Shown here in pieces: positions 63,244 to 64,000 of a DNA stretch of 64,000 nucleotides (positions within the stretch are counted from its first letter, which is position 1; each line of letters begins with the position of its first letter). Location: assembly GCF_030272615.1 (NCBI RefSeq), contig NC_081412.1:38942911-39006910 (forward strand), read 5' to 3'. A program made the translations under genes and the position numbers. Source of the DNA: Cryptomeria japonica. Lineage: Eukaryota; Streptophyta; Pinopsida; Cupressales; Cupressaceae. The notes under the pieces are model-generated. The model had not been told where the DNA came from, made no database searches, and saw nothing but the letters and a program-made list of their open reading frames with translations.

Positions 63244-64000
63244 TGATGGTATGATGAAAGAATAAGTATCCGGTAGAATACTGAGAGGGGGGGGGGGGGG
63301 TGAATCAGTATTTTGAAAAACTGATACAAAGTTCCTCAACTCAAATTCAATCATAAAATAAACTTATCACTGTCAAGATCAATAATCATAAGAATGCTTG
63401 ACATCAACCGGTTTGACTGTTATGACAACTTTAACAGTAAAACAACTTCAATCTTTGTAAACATCAACAATGCTTAATCATATCTCAACATATTCATCTC
63501 TCAATGCTTCTAGTTATCATGCCTTATTAGAAATTAATCAACTCAACAAATAAGATCATAACCACAAAAACATTCACCACTTGACACAAATGTTTATACG
63601 TGGAAAACCCAAATAGGTAAAAACTACGGTGAGATGAGACTCACAAGGATAGCTATCTGAACTCTTTTGATGTTCGTTCTGTTAGGAACCAAGCCTGTTA
63701 AAGTTTTACAATAAGTCCTGTTAAGAACTAATCCGGTTAGGAATCACCCGGTTAAGGGATTTACAAATATGCCTTGATGAAAAGCGCTATACCCTGTTAG
63801 GAGTAACCTCGCTAGAGGATTTAAGAATCCAAGCTAATGGATCACCTTGTTAGAGGATTTAATAAGTAACCAAGCTTGTTAGAGCTTACCTTGTTAAGGG
63901 ATTTTACTTCTGCTGTAATTGTTAGAAAACAACAGGTTTTCTTGATCTGTCTGAATAGCACTACGTTTGCTTGATCAAATCCTTTTAAGCTTCAATCTGC
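63244..64000 (-). repeat. 5' LTR of the copia element (partial, window edge)
   Basis: It begins TGATGGTATGATGAAAGAAT next to the primer-binding site and matches 59494-60078. A G-run of about ten bases lies near 63290. ACGTGGAAAACCC and GTAAAAACTACGGTGAGATG form the copia LTR block shared with the elements at 8679 and 27943. The other LTR end is outside the window. Confidence 0.85.

Larger units (their letters stand above)
59494..64000 (-). mobile_element. Ty1/copia LTR retrotransposon, minus strand, runs off the window
   Basis: On the minus strand: 5' LTR (63244 to beyond 64000), primer-binding site TGGTATCAGAGC (complement at about 63230-63241, initiator-tRNA-Met type), gag, protease, integrase and reverse transcriptase, then LTR sequence again at 59494-60078. 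Both LTR pieces begin TGATGGTATGATGAAAGAAT on the + strand. Over the ~585 bp they share they differ at roughly 3-4% of bases by eye, so it is clearly younger than the copia at 8679. The element is broken and incomplete toward its 3' part, with a handful of breaks. It sits antisense in intron 4. Confidence 0.88.

Overview
This 64 kb window looks like nuclear DNA of a seed plant with a very large, repeat-packed genome, most probably a conifer or another gymnosperm. The reasons are one conserved plant mitochondrial gene with introns of 20.3 kb and 13.9 kb, and the fact that almost everything else is retrotransposon, LINE, hAT or LTR debris, much of it nested. The species cannot be read from the sequence. 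No rRNA, tRNA, CRISPR or bacterial-type operon was seen.

The only host gene I can support is on the + strand. It encodes the catalytic subunit of mitochondrial NAD-dependent isocitrate dehydrogenase. Exon 1 is 23235-23450, exon 2 is 43745-44065, exon 3 is 58003-58164 and exon 4 is 58424-58498. All junctions are GT-AG and phase 0. The exons give 258 residues; the remaining roughly 110 C-terminal residues must lie beyond position 64000. A promoter and 5' leader, possibly with its own intron, occupy 22773-23234.

Upstream region (1-22.7 kb): the tail of an LTR element with tandem repeats and a 3' LTR (1-5123); an AT-rich stretch; a related LTR in reverse (6308-7490); a foldback element (7601-8182); a minus-strand Ty1/copia element (8679-16997) whose 5' LTR carries a nested solo LTR with a TCATC duplication; and a minus-strand L1-type LINE (about 16998-22730) abutting the gene promoter.

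Intron 1 (23451-43744): an LTR-like unit bounded by TGTGATGTCCCC and GGGGACATTACA, a 362-bp solo LTR with a CTTAT duplication, a copia-type 3' LTR remnant, a decayed hAT transposon (minus), a 4.2-kb TG..CA unit with a hairpin array (35247-39475), an 824-bp LINE-type retroposon with an open 203-codon frame and a 13-bp target duplication, and a cluster of perfect palindromes.

Intron 2 (44066-58002): a nested stack, with an outer and an inner unit of the TGTAATG(T/C)CCCC family. A TIR element sits in a microsatellite, and a 7.5-kb relative of the intron-1 hairpin unit (47208-54674, duplication CTTCC) carries a long unrecognised coding region. Intron 4 starts at 58499 and contains a younger minus-strand Ty1/copia element that runs off the window.

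The most unusual signal is the pair of related insertions at 35247-39475 and 47208-54674. Each begins TGTTG, ends CAACA and has a perfect 5-bp target duplication. Each carries 11-13 copies of a ~33-bp imperfect palindrome spaced almost exactly 166-168 or 176-177 bp apart. The two arrays differ by compensatory changes that keep the stem. Neither unit has matching LTRs inside it, so each may be one giant LTR with a gene in its U3.
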